Assembly (NCBI RefSeq): GCF_003184185.1
Contig: NZ_QHJG01000001.1
Span: 124,001 to 188,000 of the forward strand
Source of the DNA: Legionella qingyii
Lineage (GTDB): Bacteria > Pseudomonadota > Gammaproteobacteria > Legionellales > Legionellaceae
Reading direction: 5' to 3'
Length of the DNA: 64,000 bases
Shown: piece after piece, positions 9,536-18,987 of the stretch
How positions within the stretch are numbered: the first letter of the stretch is position 1
Layout of the letters: the number at the start of each line of letters is the position of its first letter
Position numbers and translations under genes: made by a program
The notes under the pieces: generated by a model
Seen by the model: only the letters and a program-made list of their open reading frames with translations
Databases searched by the model: none
Told to the model about the DNA's origin: nothing

Positions 9536-10006
9536 TTACTTGTTAGTGATTCCTATTGTTGCAGCAAATGCTAAAGCCACACCAACTCCAATTACGGTTT
9601 GCGTGAAAAAGCTATATCGGTTTGCTGCTTCACTCTCAATAGATTCAGTTTTTCGAGCATTTTCTTGTGGGATATCAGAAGTTTTAGCGCTTACGGATTT
9701 TGTTTGTGCTGCTGAAAACTTGCGTTCCGCTATTTTATCTTTTGAATCATAAAAAATTGGATCGGTTATAATCACTTTACCACTAGGTGTTTGCGCTTTT
9801 CCTACCATAGATGAGGCTTCAATCTCTGAATACCCACTTTGCATCAATTCTGAGATTTCTTTTTCTAATACTTGTTTGGTTGGAGACGCACTCGTATTAA
9901 TTTCGAGGAAATGCTCGTCTATTTTTCCTTCAATTTGTCCATCATTCCAGGAAACATTTTTTTTCTTTGCTGTTTTAATTGTGGATTGATCTTGCTTCTC
10001 GTTCAT
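9536..10006 (-). CDS. Hypothetical protein with C-terminal membrane anchor
   Basis: A 156-residue, mostly polar and charged protein ending in a single hydrophobic segment (FFTQTVIGVGVALAFAATIG, residues about 133-152) followed by ITNK, so it resembles a tail-anchored protein. The middle carries an SGYSEIEASSM segment and a lysine/serine-rich linker. TGAGG sits five bases before the ATG at 10006, supporting the start. No family recognised. The tail anchor would be compatible either with the inner membrane or, if exported, with a host membrane. Confidence 0.75.
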   Translation of the reverse strand: MNEKQDQSTIKTAKKKNVSWNDGQIEGKIDEHFLEINTSASPTKQVLEKEISELMQSGYSEIEASSMVGKAQTPSGKVIITDPIFYDSKDKIAERKFSAAQTKSVSAKTSDIPQENARKTESIESEAANRYSFFTQTVIGVGVALAFAATIGITNK

Positions 10007-10295
10007 AAAAACCTCATTAATATGTTTTTGGTTAAAATTAAATCAATTTTAGCAATAAATAATTAATGTAATATTAAATAAAAGTACAGTTGGTGTTTTT
10101 GTTGTTCTTTGTGATGAATAAATAAAAATCATGGCTCATGTATTTCTAAATGATGTACTAAGAGGTAGTCCAATGTGCTTCAATCTAAATTGTTTAATTG
10201 GAGCTATAATTAAGAGTAAGATTTTTTATACTGGTCAATTCCATTGAGGGTTATATGGAGGCGCACCAGGATTTCTATTGATTGGGAGAATATGG

Positions 10296-12833
10296 ATGCA
10301 TATCGATAGGGGATCCTATGCTACTTATATTGCAGAACGCTTACCTACTTGGCGCGTTTTTTTGCCCCCTGTAATCCTGTCCTTAATTTGTATTTTAATT
10401 GAATATGAAACGAATTTTCTCGTTTTCCATACCTTGGCAGAGTTAATTTCAGTGTTTATCGCCTTAACGACAATGACGGTAGCGGTGACAACGACTCAAT
10501 TCACCAAAAATCAGTATGTGGTTTTTATTTCTTTAGCAGTAGGGTGGTGCGCAAGTATCGATATAGCTCATCTTTTAGCTTATGAAGAAATGAACATATT
10601 GCCGCATGGCGGAGGGAATCTGAGTACCCAGCTTTGGGTTTCTGCACGAATTTATCAAGCCTTATCTTTTCTTTTTGCTATTTATTTCTTTAGACATACC
10701 ATGAGGATTTGGGTAATTAATGCTATTTTATTTTTCATAACGTTAGTTATTTTTACTGCTATTTTTACGGGTTATTTTCCCACGACATATATTCAAAATT
10801 ATGGGGTTACCTGGTTTAAACTCTATTGCGAACTGGGTGTTATCCTCATCTTATGCACGACCCTCATATTGCTTTGGTATGAGAAGGCAATGATGTCGAA
10901 AGAGATGTTGTTTTATATGAGCTTGAGCATTATCTCGATGATAGGTTCTGATTTGGTATTGTCTCATTATAAAAATTTATTTGGTATAGAAATAATACTT
11001 GGCCATATATTAAAAATATTTTCCTTTTGGTTTATCTACACTGCGTTGGTGGTACAAACATTACGCCATCCTTTTGCAATGTTGGCACGTGTTGCAACGA
11101 CTTACGATAACATTCCTGATCCTACTCTTATTGTTCAATCTGAAGGTACAATCAGTCAAGCGAACAGGGCTGCTGGAGCATTTACTCATTTAAAACCTGA
11201 AGAATTAGTGGGATTATCTTCCCACGAGCTTTTTCATAATAAGTCTATAGAACAAGAACAATGCCCTGTGTGCACTCAATTGTCTACTTCAAGACGCCAG
11301 TTTATTGTGGAAATTGAGACTGAAAAAAATGAATGGGTAGAATGCAGTATATCAACTATTGCCTCTGATTTTTTTCCTAATTCCTGGGTACAAATCGTAA
11401 GAAATATTACTGTGCGTAAGACTCTTGAAAAAGAACGAAACAAATTGACTTATGATTTGAGTGAACGTATTAAAGAACTTCGTTGTCTTTATACGATTGC
11501 TAATTTAATCGCACTTCGGGATTTAAATATTGAAGAATTGTTTATACAAACAGTCAACGTGTTGCCGCATGCCTTTCAATTTCCGGAGCATATGGCTGCA
11601 ACCATTGAAAGCGAATGGGGCGAGTTTAAGTCAGACCCCAAAGCGAAAAAACTGCCTTACCAATTGGAAAAAGAATTTCAAATTGAAAATCACTCCGCAG
11701 TAAAAATAAACGTATTTTATTGTGCACAACCATCAAGGTCAGAGCCTGTTTTTTTACCTGAGGAATCAAGGCTTTTAGACTCAGTAGCGACGTTATTACA
11801 GAACGCACTGACGCGATTTCATTCGGAACAAAAAGCGACGGAGGCCGAAAAGCGATTTAAAGAAAGCGAGGAACACTTTCGCGCGTTCATTGAACAAGCG
11901 CATGTTGGCGTTTTTATACGTAGCAAAAATCGATTTTTGTATGTAAATCCACGATTTTGCGAGCTGGTTGGCCGCAAAGCAGAGGAACTGTTATCCATGG
12001 GACTTCTGGATTTAGTAGAGGACAAACCTACCCAAGAATTAGTTCTTAGTTATTGGCGGCAATTGGATTGTGGCAAATCGAGTATTGCCTATAACCTTCC
12101 TTTAAAGAGAAAAAGTGATGGAGTCTCTTTAATTCTAAGAATTGATACGACGGTTGTTTCCTGGGAAGGGCATTTCGAGTTTCTTGCCATAGTGGATGAT
12201 GTGACACAGATTCAACATGCAAGAGAGCAAATCGAGCAATATGTAGCTCAGTTAGAATCTGCGATAAAAGGAACGTTTCTCGCGGTTTCTAATATGGTCG
12301 AGTTTCGTGACCCCTATACAGCAGGTCATGAGCATCGCGTAGGGTTAATTGCGAAGGCAATTGGTGAGGAATTGGGATGGACGCCTGAACGTTGTTCATC
12401 CCTTGAGCTCATGGGGCTTGTCCATGATATAGGGAAAATTTCAATACCCGCAGAAATTCTTTCCAAGCCAACTCGACTTAGCGCGATTGAAATGGAACTC
12501 ATAAAGGTACATCCACAAGCGGGCTATGATATTTTAAAAGATGTTCCTCTTAAAGAACCCATTGCAGAGGTCATCTTACAGCATCATGAACGTCTGGATG
12601 GCAGTGGTTATCCTCGAGGACTAAAAGGAAAAGAGATTTTGCCTGAAACCTTGGTGATTTCTGTAGCAGATGTCTTGGAGGCGATGACATCTCACAGACC
12701 CTACAGGCCGTCATTAGGTATTCAGGCTGCAGTGGCAGAAATTAAACGTGGCAGGGGTGTGCTTTATGATGAAAAAGTTGTCGATGCCGCATTAAAGTTG
12801 ATTGAAGAAAATAAATTACCACTCGATCTATGA
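10296..12833 (+). CDS. Membrane sensor c-di-GMP phosphodiesterase (MASE3-PAS-GAF-PAS-HD-GYP)
   Basis: About 845 residues. The first ~260 form an eight-helix membrane sensor resembling MASE3. Then come a PAS domain (about 270-375), a GAF-like region (about 390-515) and a second PAS (about 520-645). The C-terminal HD-GYP domain has HRVGL, HDIGKISIP (His/Asp near 709) and HHERLDGSGYP near 762, so the metal-binding and GYP residues are intact. This family hydrolyses cyclic di-GMP to pGpG or GMP, coupling membrane or ligand signals to biofilm, motility or virulence. The ATG at 10296 has GGGAG seven bases upstream; an in-frame TTG at 10278 is a weaker alternative. The signal sensed is unknown. Confidence 0.92.
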   Translation: MHIDRGSYATYIAERLPTWRVFLPPVILSLICILIEYETNFLVFHTLAELISVFIALTTMTVAVTTTQFTKNQYVVFISLAVGWCASIDIAHLLAYEEMNILPHGGGNLSTQLWVSARIYQALSFLFAIYFFRHTMRIWVINAILFFITLVIFTAIFTGYFPTTYIQNYGVTWFKLYCELGVILILCTTLILLWYEKAMMSKEMLFYMSLSIISMIGSDLVLSHYKNLFGIEIILGHILKIFSFWFIYTALVVQTLRHPFAMLARVATTYDNIPDPTLIVQSEGTISQANRAAGAFTHLKPEELVGLSSHELFHNKSIEQEQCPVCTQLSTSRRQFIVEIETEKNEWVECSISTIASDFFPNSWVQIVRNITVRKTLEKERNKLTYDLSERIKELRCLYTIANLIALRDLNIEELFIQTVNVLPHAFQFPEHMAATIESEWGEFKSDPKAKKLPYQLEKEFQIENHSAVKINVFYCAQPSRSEPVFLPEESRLLDSVATLLQNALTRFHSEQKATEAEKRFKESEEHFRAFIEQAHVGVFIRSKNRFLYVNPRFCELVGRKAEELLSMGLLDLVEDKPTQELVLSYWRQLDCGKSSIAYNLPLKRKSDGVSLILRIDTTVVSWEGHFEFLAIVDDVTQIQHAREQIEQYVAQLESAIKGTFLAVSNMVEFRDPYTAGHEHRVGLIAKAIGEELGWTPERCSSLELMGLVHDIGKISIPAEILSKPTRLSAIEMELIKVHPQAGYDILKDVPLKEPIAEVILQHHERLDGSGYPRGLKGKEILPETLVISVADVLEAMTSHRPYRPSLGIQAAVAEIKRGRGVLYDEKVVDAALKLIEENKLPLDL

Positions 12834-12939
12834 AGAACGGGCAACGCTCCTCTCCCGCAAGCACACCAATTCTTTATTAGACAAACCCTTTGCAATATCA
12901 CTATATTAGTAATTATATTCTTAATCCCAAGGTTTCTAT

Positions 12940-14148
12940 ATGTTTCGAAAAACTGCCCCATGTTTTTTCGCAGTCGTCATTGATGCTTTAGGTTTTGGAC
13001 TCGTTTATCCAGTGATGACGGCACTATTTACAGCAGATCATAGTCCTGTATTAACTGCCGATGCCAGTATCGCAGTGAAGCATTTTTATTTGGGATTAAG
13101 TTATATGCTTTATCCCTTATGCATGTTTTTTGGCACCTCATTTATGGGCGATTTATCTGATGTTTGGGGGCGAAAAAAAGTATTATTATTGTGCATGCTG
13201 GGGATAGCCATTAGTTTTCTGTTAATGGGGATGGGAGTTGCCTTTTCGTGTTTGAGTTTATTGCTTATTGGTCGAGCGCTTTCTGGTTTAATGGCTGGTA
13301 GCCAACCCATAGCTCAAGCCTCTATTGCTGATTTGAGCACTCCCGAAACCAAGGCCTTAAACATGAGTTTAATTTCCATGAGCTTTAGTTTTGGTTCTGT
13401 TCTTGGCCCCTTACTTGGTGGTGTGATGTCCGATCAACAATTACTGCCCTGGTTTACGTTTACCACTCCATTTCTTACGGCCGCATTGCTTGCATTCATT
13501 GCCTGGATTTGGATAGAGCTCGGATATAAAGATACTGTTTTAGTTTTGTCACATAAGAAGATTTCCATTTTTCGCCCGATACAAATTTTTATTGAAGCAT
13601 TTCAGCATCAATCGGTTCGTATTCTGGCCTTGGTGTTTTTATTGATGCAAATGGGATTTAGCCTTTATTTTCAATTCATCATTGTGCATATGAAGATGGC
13701 TTATCATTACACCAATTGGCAGTTAGGTGCCGTACAAGGCATGATTGGTTTGGGTTTTGCCATTGGAATCCTGATTGGTATGCCTTTATGTGTGAATCGA
13801 TATAAAGTACACCACATTGCGTTATCAACTCTTGCTCTCACTGGTTTGGGGCAGTTACTGGTTTATGTTATCCCTAATGCTTTATTACAATGGCCTTTGG
13901 CAGTAGTTATTGCAACTTTTGATATCATGGCTTTTGCCTGTTTATTAACTTTATTTTCCAATGCTGTAGATGCACAATCGCAAGGATGGGTAATGGGAAT
14001 ATCTGGGGCAGTAATGGCATTTGCCTGGATGGTGACAGGTTTTGGTTCCAATTTATTATCTATTCTGTCTAGTGCTGGCTTGATTGTCGTTGGTGGCGTA
14101 TTGCTGCTCATTTCAGCGCTACTTTTACTAAAAAATAGATCCGTGTAG
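12940..14148 (+). CDS. MFS transporter, TetA-like drug efflux family
   Basis: A 402-residue polytopic membrane protein with 12 predicted helices. The N-terminal half has the TetA/DHA1-type start DALGFGLVYPVM and the loop 2-3 motif GDLSDVWGRKKVLL (motif A, GxLaDrxGRkxxl). The helix 5 region SFGSVLGPLLGG corresponds to antiporter motif C. It likely exports a small drug or metabolite in exchange for protons across the inner membrane; the substrate cannot be told. AAGG lies seven bases before the ATG. It follows the HD-GYP gene by about 100 bases on the same strand, and a palindrome at 14166-14183 follows it. Confidence 0.88.
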   Translation: MFRKTAPCFFAVVIDALGFGLVYPVMTALFTADHSPVLTADASIAVKHFYLGLSYMLYPLCMFFGTSFMGDLSDVWGRKKVLLLCMLGIAISFLLMGMGVAFSCLSLLLIGRALSGLMAGSQPIAQASIADLSTPETKALNMSLISMSFSFGSVLGPLLGGVMSDQQLLPWFTFTTPFLTAALLAFIAWIWIELGYKDTVLVLSHKKISIFRPIQIFIEAFQHQSVRILALVFLLMQMGFSLYFQFIIVHMKMAYHYTNWQLGAVQGMIGLGFAIGILIGMPLCVNRYKVHHIALSTLALTGLGQLLVYVIPNALLQWPLAVVIATFDIMAFACLLTLFSNAVDAQSQGWVMGISGAVMAFAWMVTGFGSNLLSILSSAGLIVVGGVLLLISALLLLKNRSV

Positions 14149-14165
14149 CTTTTGTTATTATATTC

Positions 14166-14183
14166 CAATTGCAACTGCAATTG
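14166..14183. repeat. Perfect short palindrome after the MFS gene
   Basis: CAATTGCA AC TGCAATTG: 8-bp arms with a two-base centre, 18 bases after the MFS stop codon. Such a tight centre favours a protein-binding site over an RNA hairpin. Role unknown. Confidence 0.35.
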
Positions 14184-14312
14184 CTTGGGCTATTTGGTTT
14201 TATCAACTAATCGTTTAGTCTAAAGGGTTACCTATTCGTACGCATAAATAATATTGTGGTGGGCTCCTTTTTTGTGTAAAATTATTATTCAATTTGAGGA
14301 GCGTATTAAGCG

Positions 14313-14753
14313 ATGCACAAACCTAATATTTTGATAGTCTGGTCTAATTATTATAAAGATTTAGCTGAAAGACAGTTAGAAATTTGTTTAAATAAATTAA
14401 AACAATATGACTACAATTATCAGGTTGAAACTGTTGAAGCAGGGACTTATGAAATCCCGAATGTGATACAACATTACCACCGCGTTAATCCCTTTGACGG
14501 ATACTTACCACTGAGTTTGTTGCTTAAAGGTAGAACCGATCATTATGAGTTTATTTGGGAACATGTTAAAGAATGTTTTATACAATTTGCTTTAGATGGA
14601 TTAACCCTAGGCAATGGAGTTATTTCAGCTCCGAGTATGGATATTTTGTGCGAACGAGTTGAAAACGGAGAGCGAGTTCAAGAAGCGATTAATGCGGTCG
14701 ATTATTTAATCCGTTTGAAGAATAAAAAAAATAATAAAGTTGCATATGCCTAA
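14313..14753 (+). CDS. Lumazine synthase-like protein, paralogue 1
   Basis: A 146-residue homologue of 6,7-dimethyl-8-ribityllumazine synthase (RibH), which joins ribitylaminouracil with a four-carbon phosphate in riboflavin synthesis. The fold pattern is visible: NILIVWSNYYKDLAERQLE at the N-terminus, EAGTYEIPNVI (the PGAxExP-like segment), FDGYLPLSLLLKGRTDHYEF, which keeps the His of the active-site HxxxI/V loop, and NAVDYLIRLK at the end. The segment that carries the phosphate-binding Arg/Lys in classic enzymes is poorly conserved. GGAG lies upstream of the ATG. It overlaps the next, similar gene, and no other riboflavin gene is nearby. Catalytic function is therefore uncertain. Confidence 0.75.
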   Translation: MHKPNILIVWSNYYKDLAERQLEICLNKLKQYDYNYQVETVEAGTYEIPNVIQHYHRVNPFDGYLPLSLLLKGRTDHYEFIWEHVKECFIQFALDGLTLGNGVISAPSMDILCERVENGERVQEAINAVDYLIRLKNKKNNKVAYA

Positions 14754-15186
14754 AATTCTAATTATTTCCTCTGGTATCCATAAAGATCTCGCATCGGAAC
14801 AACTGGATCTCTGTGTAAGTCTTGTTAAAAAAGCAGGTTACGATTATCAGGTGGAGTTATTACAAGCAGGCGCTTATGAAATTCCGTTTGTGATTAATAC
14901 ATACCATCAAAAAAAACCTTTTGATGGTTATATTGCACTGGGATTAATCCTTAAATTAAATCTCGATCACTTTGAGCATATCATGTCTCATATTCGATAC
15001 TGTTTCACTCAATTTGCTCTAAACGATATTGTAGTGGGTAATGGAATTATTACTGGATCAACTATTGAAGAATTAAGTGAACATATTCGCAGTTCAAACC
15101 CGTGTCATTCAGCGTATCCTTCTGCGTTTAATGCAGTGGATTGTCTCATCAAGTTAAAGAGCAAAATAGCGCCCACATCATCCTGA
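14746..15186 (+). CDS. Lumazine synthase-like protein, paralogue 2
   Basis: A 146-residue RibH-like protein and close relative of its neighbour. It begins MPKILIISSGIHKDLASEQL and continues with QAGAYEIPFVINTY, FDGYIALGLILKLNLDHFEH (active-site His kept) and FNAVDCLIKLK. The ATG at 14746 lies inside the end of paralogue 1 (ATGCCTAA, 8-base overlap), which indicates translational coupling and probably a mixed oligomer. Near the C-terminus the usual basic phosphate-binding residues are replaced by a SSNPCHSAYPSA loop. The last codons merge into a dispersed-looking intergenic sequence. It may be a divergent second lumazine synthase, like RibH2 proteins, or a shell protein without activity. Confidence 0.75.
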   Translation: MPKILIISSGIHKDLASEQLDLCVSLVKKAGYDYQVELLQAGAYEIPFVINTYHQKKPFDGYIALGLILKLNLDHFEHIMSHIRYCFTQFALNDIVVGNGIITGSTIEELSEHIRSSNPCHSAYPSAFNAVDCLIKLKSKIAPTSS

Positions 15187-15326
15187 GAGATTTACGACGA
15201 AGGATCTCCGGGTTGGAGCATTATTATAATGTCATCCCCCTGACTGGAGTTCCCTCACTTGGTCGGGATGAATGAAACTACGTTTGCATGAGCGTCTTTT
15301 TATCATTCTTGCGAAAAAAGAGTGTT

Positions 15327-18300
15327 CTACTTGAGCTCAGGTACCTTCGGTATATTTTCCAATTCTTTTGTGGGTTTACGCGAAAAAAAAGAACCCAAAT
15401 AACTGAAGATAGATGGATGAGAAGGAGGTCCGGCTTCTTCTTTAACTTCGACGATTTGAGGCTCTGGATACAAGCTTTCCTGAACCATTCTAAAACCCGA
15501 AAAAACGCTCTTGAGAACCAGAGGTAACAAGCTCAACATAATCAGCATACTGGCCAAATTGGTCGACTCGTTAAATAACGCATAATTGGTTAAGGATTCC
15601 AAAACTGCAATAATTAAAGCAATTCCTATAGTATTGGAAATCAAAGTAGATGCATTGATATTCCGATTATCCATGGGTAAGTCGGCGCTTTGATTGATTT
15701 CGTAAAACGCAATCCATAACCACAACAAATCAAAGGCAACACTATACCAATGCTGCTGATGCATTTCTGTGACATTAGCTCCTACTGCTTTAGCCAAATC
15801 AAAAGTCATTTTTCCACTTTTAAGCGCTAAGGCCATGGTAGGTTTTTCTTGTGAATTTGCTAAAGGAGCAAATTGCTGTACAAATAAGCTCTGGGGAAGA
15901 TGAATATCAAAAAGTTCATAAAAGGTTTTTTTAGAACCAAATAATCTTCTTAGCTGTTCTTCACTGATGTTCGATAAAGCATCCACACCAGGGGCAAAAG
16001 TACCATCATCTGAATGATGAGCAATGACGACATTCGAATTTTTCATCATCATTACATCATTCGTTCCATCCCCATTGGCGACGACAAAATAATTATGATC
16101 CTTGAGATAACGAGCCAGAGTACCTTTGCCCTCAGTGCTCATTTCTGCAAAAATAATTACAGGGCGTTTTGCTTTATCCCTGGCCATTAATTTTTGAAAG
16201 CGCGCTAATATCGCTTCATTAATACCCGCAAATATAACAGCGGAATCAGGTGTACAAAGTTCTTCGCTTAAAAGGTTAAGGTTCTCTTCTTCAATATGGG
16301 CTGCTCGAATGGTGATAATGCTTTTTGCATTTTCCGGGCATAATACTTTAGCAATATTTACTGCCGCTTTCGTTGTATCACCGGTAGCTACAAATACAGG
16401 GACCGATATTTCTCTACATTGAGCAATAAATTTTTCGGCACCTTTTTTTACTGGGTTATCAATAATAAAGGTTCCGTGATATTCCAAATTTTTAAGTAAG
16501 TCCGAATGTTCTAAAAGAAAATGTTCAATCTCCTTTTTATCATCTTTATCAAATAATTTCTTTAAAATGGCGAATTCGTGTTCATTCAGTTTGGCTTGTG
16601 CGATACACCAATCACGGGATAAGACCGCGGTGCGACTTTGCATCTTGGTATAGTCTTGCAACAAAGGTGTTTTTTGAAAAGCATCGGTTTTAGGCACTCC
16701 ACAAAAGACAAGAGCAGAATGCTCCCCATCATGTACGAGTGTAAAGCGCCCTCCAAACGTGCGATATAAACCCAAATGAAATGTCTCGATCTCTTTTTGC
16801 TGTTCTGTGGCAGTAATCACTTTTCTAAAATGATTATTCCCCAGGGTAGTTACTTCCAAACAGTGTTGATCCGCCAATAAGGTTTTGAACAACTCTAAAA
16901 TAGCATGTTCTTCAGGTTCTAATTCTTTTTTATTGTTTGTAAAGGCATAGCAAAATACTTCAAATGATTTAAGCCATCGTGCGGTTTCAGGTAGAAGCGT
17001 ACTGTCTTTATTTTCTTTGAGGAGATGCTGTACCTCAGGTGGCATGTCAGAGGTCCATAAACCGAGCACGTCCATACGTGTCGTAGTTAGAGTTCCAGTT
17101 TTATCCGAAATAATGGCAACACCATTGGAAAACTGCTCACGATAATATCCGCCCAAGGCATTACATAAATCCACGATTCGAAGTGCATCTATAGTCTCAA
17201 AAGGTTGCTCTCCTAAATTACTATTCAGTTTTTTCATCAAGCGACTATTTACTGTTTCACGTAAAAAAGCTTCAGAAAAGGGAATCATTGTTTGAAAAAG
17301 TGTGAACATTAGCCTGAGCGTTTCTGCAGGCATTTGGGTAATGTCCCTTTGTAAGAAAGCCGCCATAATTATGGAGCCTAAAATGGAATATAAGACGTTT
17401 CTTTGTTTGCGTTTCGCGATAATTTCATTAATGTAGGCTTTTTTCTCATAATTGCTATTTAATAACAGTTCTTTCTCAGGTTTGATTTGAATAAAAATAT
17501 TATTTTGGCCGTATGTGTTTAGCTTATCACCTACCAGCACTCCCGCTTGTTTGCCATCCCTTACTGCGTACAAGTCCACTTTTTGGTAATTTGAAGTAAA
17601 ATCAGGTTTGGTATGATGTTCTATCCAAACATCTTCACCATTTTGGGCTTTAAGATTGACGCTAAATTTTTTTCGTTCCAACGTTTTGGTAAAATCACCT
17701 TCCAAGTTACGTTGTAGGGCAATCAACTCTCCAGAAATTGGCACACAATCTAAATTGATACTCTCATCACAATGCACCAAATCGCCTGTACGAAGCTGAT
17801 ATCGGGGGATGCTAACAAATTTTGGACCATTCGCGGTAAATCTTAAAACCTGATGTAATTTATGATTGTATTCATAATCATGGTCCAGCTTTTCTTGCTG
17901 TAGGCGCATTTTTTTTATGGTTGACGGAGCCAAATCCGCCAATAACGCGGGTAGGTTCCGAAATTTTTGGACAATTCTGTCGGCATAACGAATATTATGA
18001 GAGATCAATCCTAATTGAAAAGCGCGTGAACTGACCATCAACTCGCTGGCGATAAAGTGATTTATTTGAAAATAAAGATTGGATAAGGGAGTTAGGCCAC
18101 TGGAAATCACCGCAGTGTCTGAGCGCTGTGCTCCGCGAGTGTACTGGTGGCGGACCAGCAACTCTTGTACTTTTTGAGTAAGATAAGAGACTCCACTTGG
18201 AACAACTAATGCACTGGCTCCCAGTCCGGCAATCAATGAATATTCATCAGATATTTGCTCATTGAGTAAAAAAGTGGTGCCTTTAAAAACAGAGCTGTAC

Positions 18301-18761
18301 ATATAAACAATCGCTGTAATTTCACTGGCTACAGCAACAGATAGTGCTGCTCCGGAATCAAGTTTCTTGTCCGTAATCCGGTTTAACGCGCAATACCCTA
18401 ATACCGCAGCTCCATAAAGAAATTTGATAATAAAATCATATTCAGGGCTTCCCATGAGGTATTCACTCAGATATGGGGTTAGATAATCGCCAAGAAGTAA
18501 TGCAGCCCCTGAAGAAATCGCCGGCCACATGTATTTTTTAAAAGTACTCCAATCCATAGAGTCTAAAGAAAAAGTCCAAGCTAGGGTGTTATAGAGCTCT
18601 TTGACCCGTAGCGAAAAAAAATTGCCTATTTCTGTGGCTGTGCTTCTTATGTAGTATGTTCGATCGGGTTCGGCATGTTGTATTAATTGAAGTGGTAAGG
18701 CTCTGCTGTCTTTAGGATTTGTTTTTGAAATTTTTTTTGAGGGAGGTATTTTTGTTTGCAT
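15327..18761 (-). CDS. Divergent P-type ATPase
   Basis: About 1144 residues. P-type ATPase hallmarks appear in order: an actuator loop PISGELI near residue 343 (TGES-like, with Ser for Thr and Leu for Ser), the phosphorylation site SDKTGTLTTTRM near residue 550, the HAD motif VFVATGDTTKAA near 790, and the hinge NGDGTNDVMMM near 895. Membrane helices occur at about 60-200, 475-520 and in the last 150 residues. The M4 region has QTMIPFSEAF, unlike the CPC of heavy-metal pumps or the PEGL of Ca/Mg pumps, so ion class cannot be assigned. ATG at 18761 has AAGGA six bases upstream and is preferred over an in-frame start at 18812. It would pump a cation or lipid-like substrate across a membrane. 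Confidence 0.85.
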   Translation of the reverse strand: MQTKIPPSKKISKTNPKDSRALPLQLIQHAEPDRTYYIRSTATEIGNFFSLRVKELYNTLAWTFSLDSMDWSTFKKYMWPAISSGAALLLGDYLTPYLSEYLMGSPEYDFIIKFLYGAAVLGYCALNRITDKKLDSGAALSVAVASEITAIVYMYSSVFKGTTFLLNEQISDEYSLIAGLGASALVVPSGVSYLTQKVQELLVRHQYTRGAQRSDTAVISSGLTPLSNLYFQINHFIASELMVSSRAFQLGLISHNIRYADRIVQKFRNLPALLADLAPSTIKKMRLQQEKLDHDYEYNHKLHQVLRFTANGPKFVSIPRYQLRTGDLVHCDESINLDCVPISGELIALQRNLEGDFTKTLERKKFSVNLKAQNGEDVWIEHHTKPDFTSNYQKVDLYAVRDGKQAGVLVGDKLNTYGQNNIFIQIKPEKELLLNSNYEKKAYINEIIAKRKQRNVLYSILGSIIMAAFLQRDITQMPAETLRLMFTLFQTMIPFSEAFLRETVNSRLMKKLNSNLGEQPFETIDALRIVDLCNALGGYYREQFSNGVAIISDKTGTLTTTRMDVLGLWTSDMPPEVQHLLKENKDSTLLPETARWLKSFEVFCYAFTNNKKELEPEEHAILELFKTLLADQHCLEVTTLGNNHFRKVITATEQQKEIETFHLGLYRTFGGRFTLVHDGEHSALVFCGVPKTDAFQKTPLLQDYTKMQSRTAVLSRDWCIAQAKLNEHEFAILKKLFDKDDKKEIEHFLLEHSDLLKNLEYHGTFIIDNPVKKGAEKFIAQCREISVPVFVATGDTTKAAVNIAKVLCPENAKSIITIRAAHIEEENLNLLSEELCTPDSAVIFAGINEAILARFQKLMARDKAKRPVIIFAEMSTEGKGTLARYLKDHNYFVVANGDGTNDVMMMKNSNVVIAHHSDDGTFAPGVDALSNISEEQLRRLFGSKKTFYELFDIHLPQSLFVQQFAPLANSQEKPTMALALKSGKMTFDLAKAVGANVTEMHQQHWYSVAFDLLWLWIAFYEINQSADLPMDNRNINASTLISNTIGIALIIAVLESLTNYALFNESTNLASMLIMLSLLPLVLKSVFSGFRMVQESLYPEPQIVEVKEEAGPPSHPSIFSYLGSFFSRKPTKELENIPKVPELK

Positions 18762-18948
18762 AGTAAATCCTTTTTGTATACCAATCAATGCCATTGGATA
18801 TTTAGGGCCCATCTTGATAATTAACTTATCTCTATAAAAGGTTCAAGAGGATCTTGATAAAAAATAAGTATAAATGCATTACTTTATGAGATTGATTCAA
18901 CGCACAGGAGGGCAAGGATTAAGCTGCATTGTGTTGAGGAACGGTAGA

Positions 18949-18979
18949 AGACAAGCATAAGCTAGACCCATGCTTGTCT
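18949..18979 (-). terminator. Hairpin after the HAD/SH2-like gene
   Basis: AGACAAGCAT and ATGCTTGTCT form a perfect 10-bp stem with an 11-base loop, nine bases beyond the stop codon of the minus-strand gene ending at 18988. The flank reading onward on the minus strand is not T-rich; on the plus strand it is TGTATTATTT. Termination in either direction is possible. Confidence 0.5.
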
Positions 18980-18987
18980 TGTATTAT

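Noticed and set aside
15178..15240. Sequence after the second RibH-like gene resembling a dispersed intergenic repeat (ATCCTGAGAG... GAAGGATCTCC)
   Set aside because: Only one copy in the window and no clear fold; left out as a feature.
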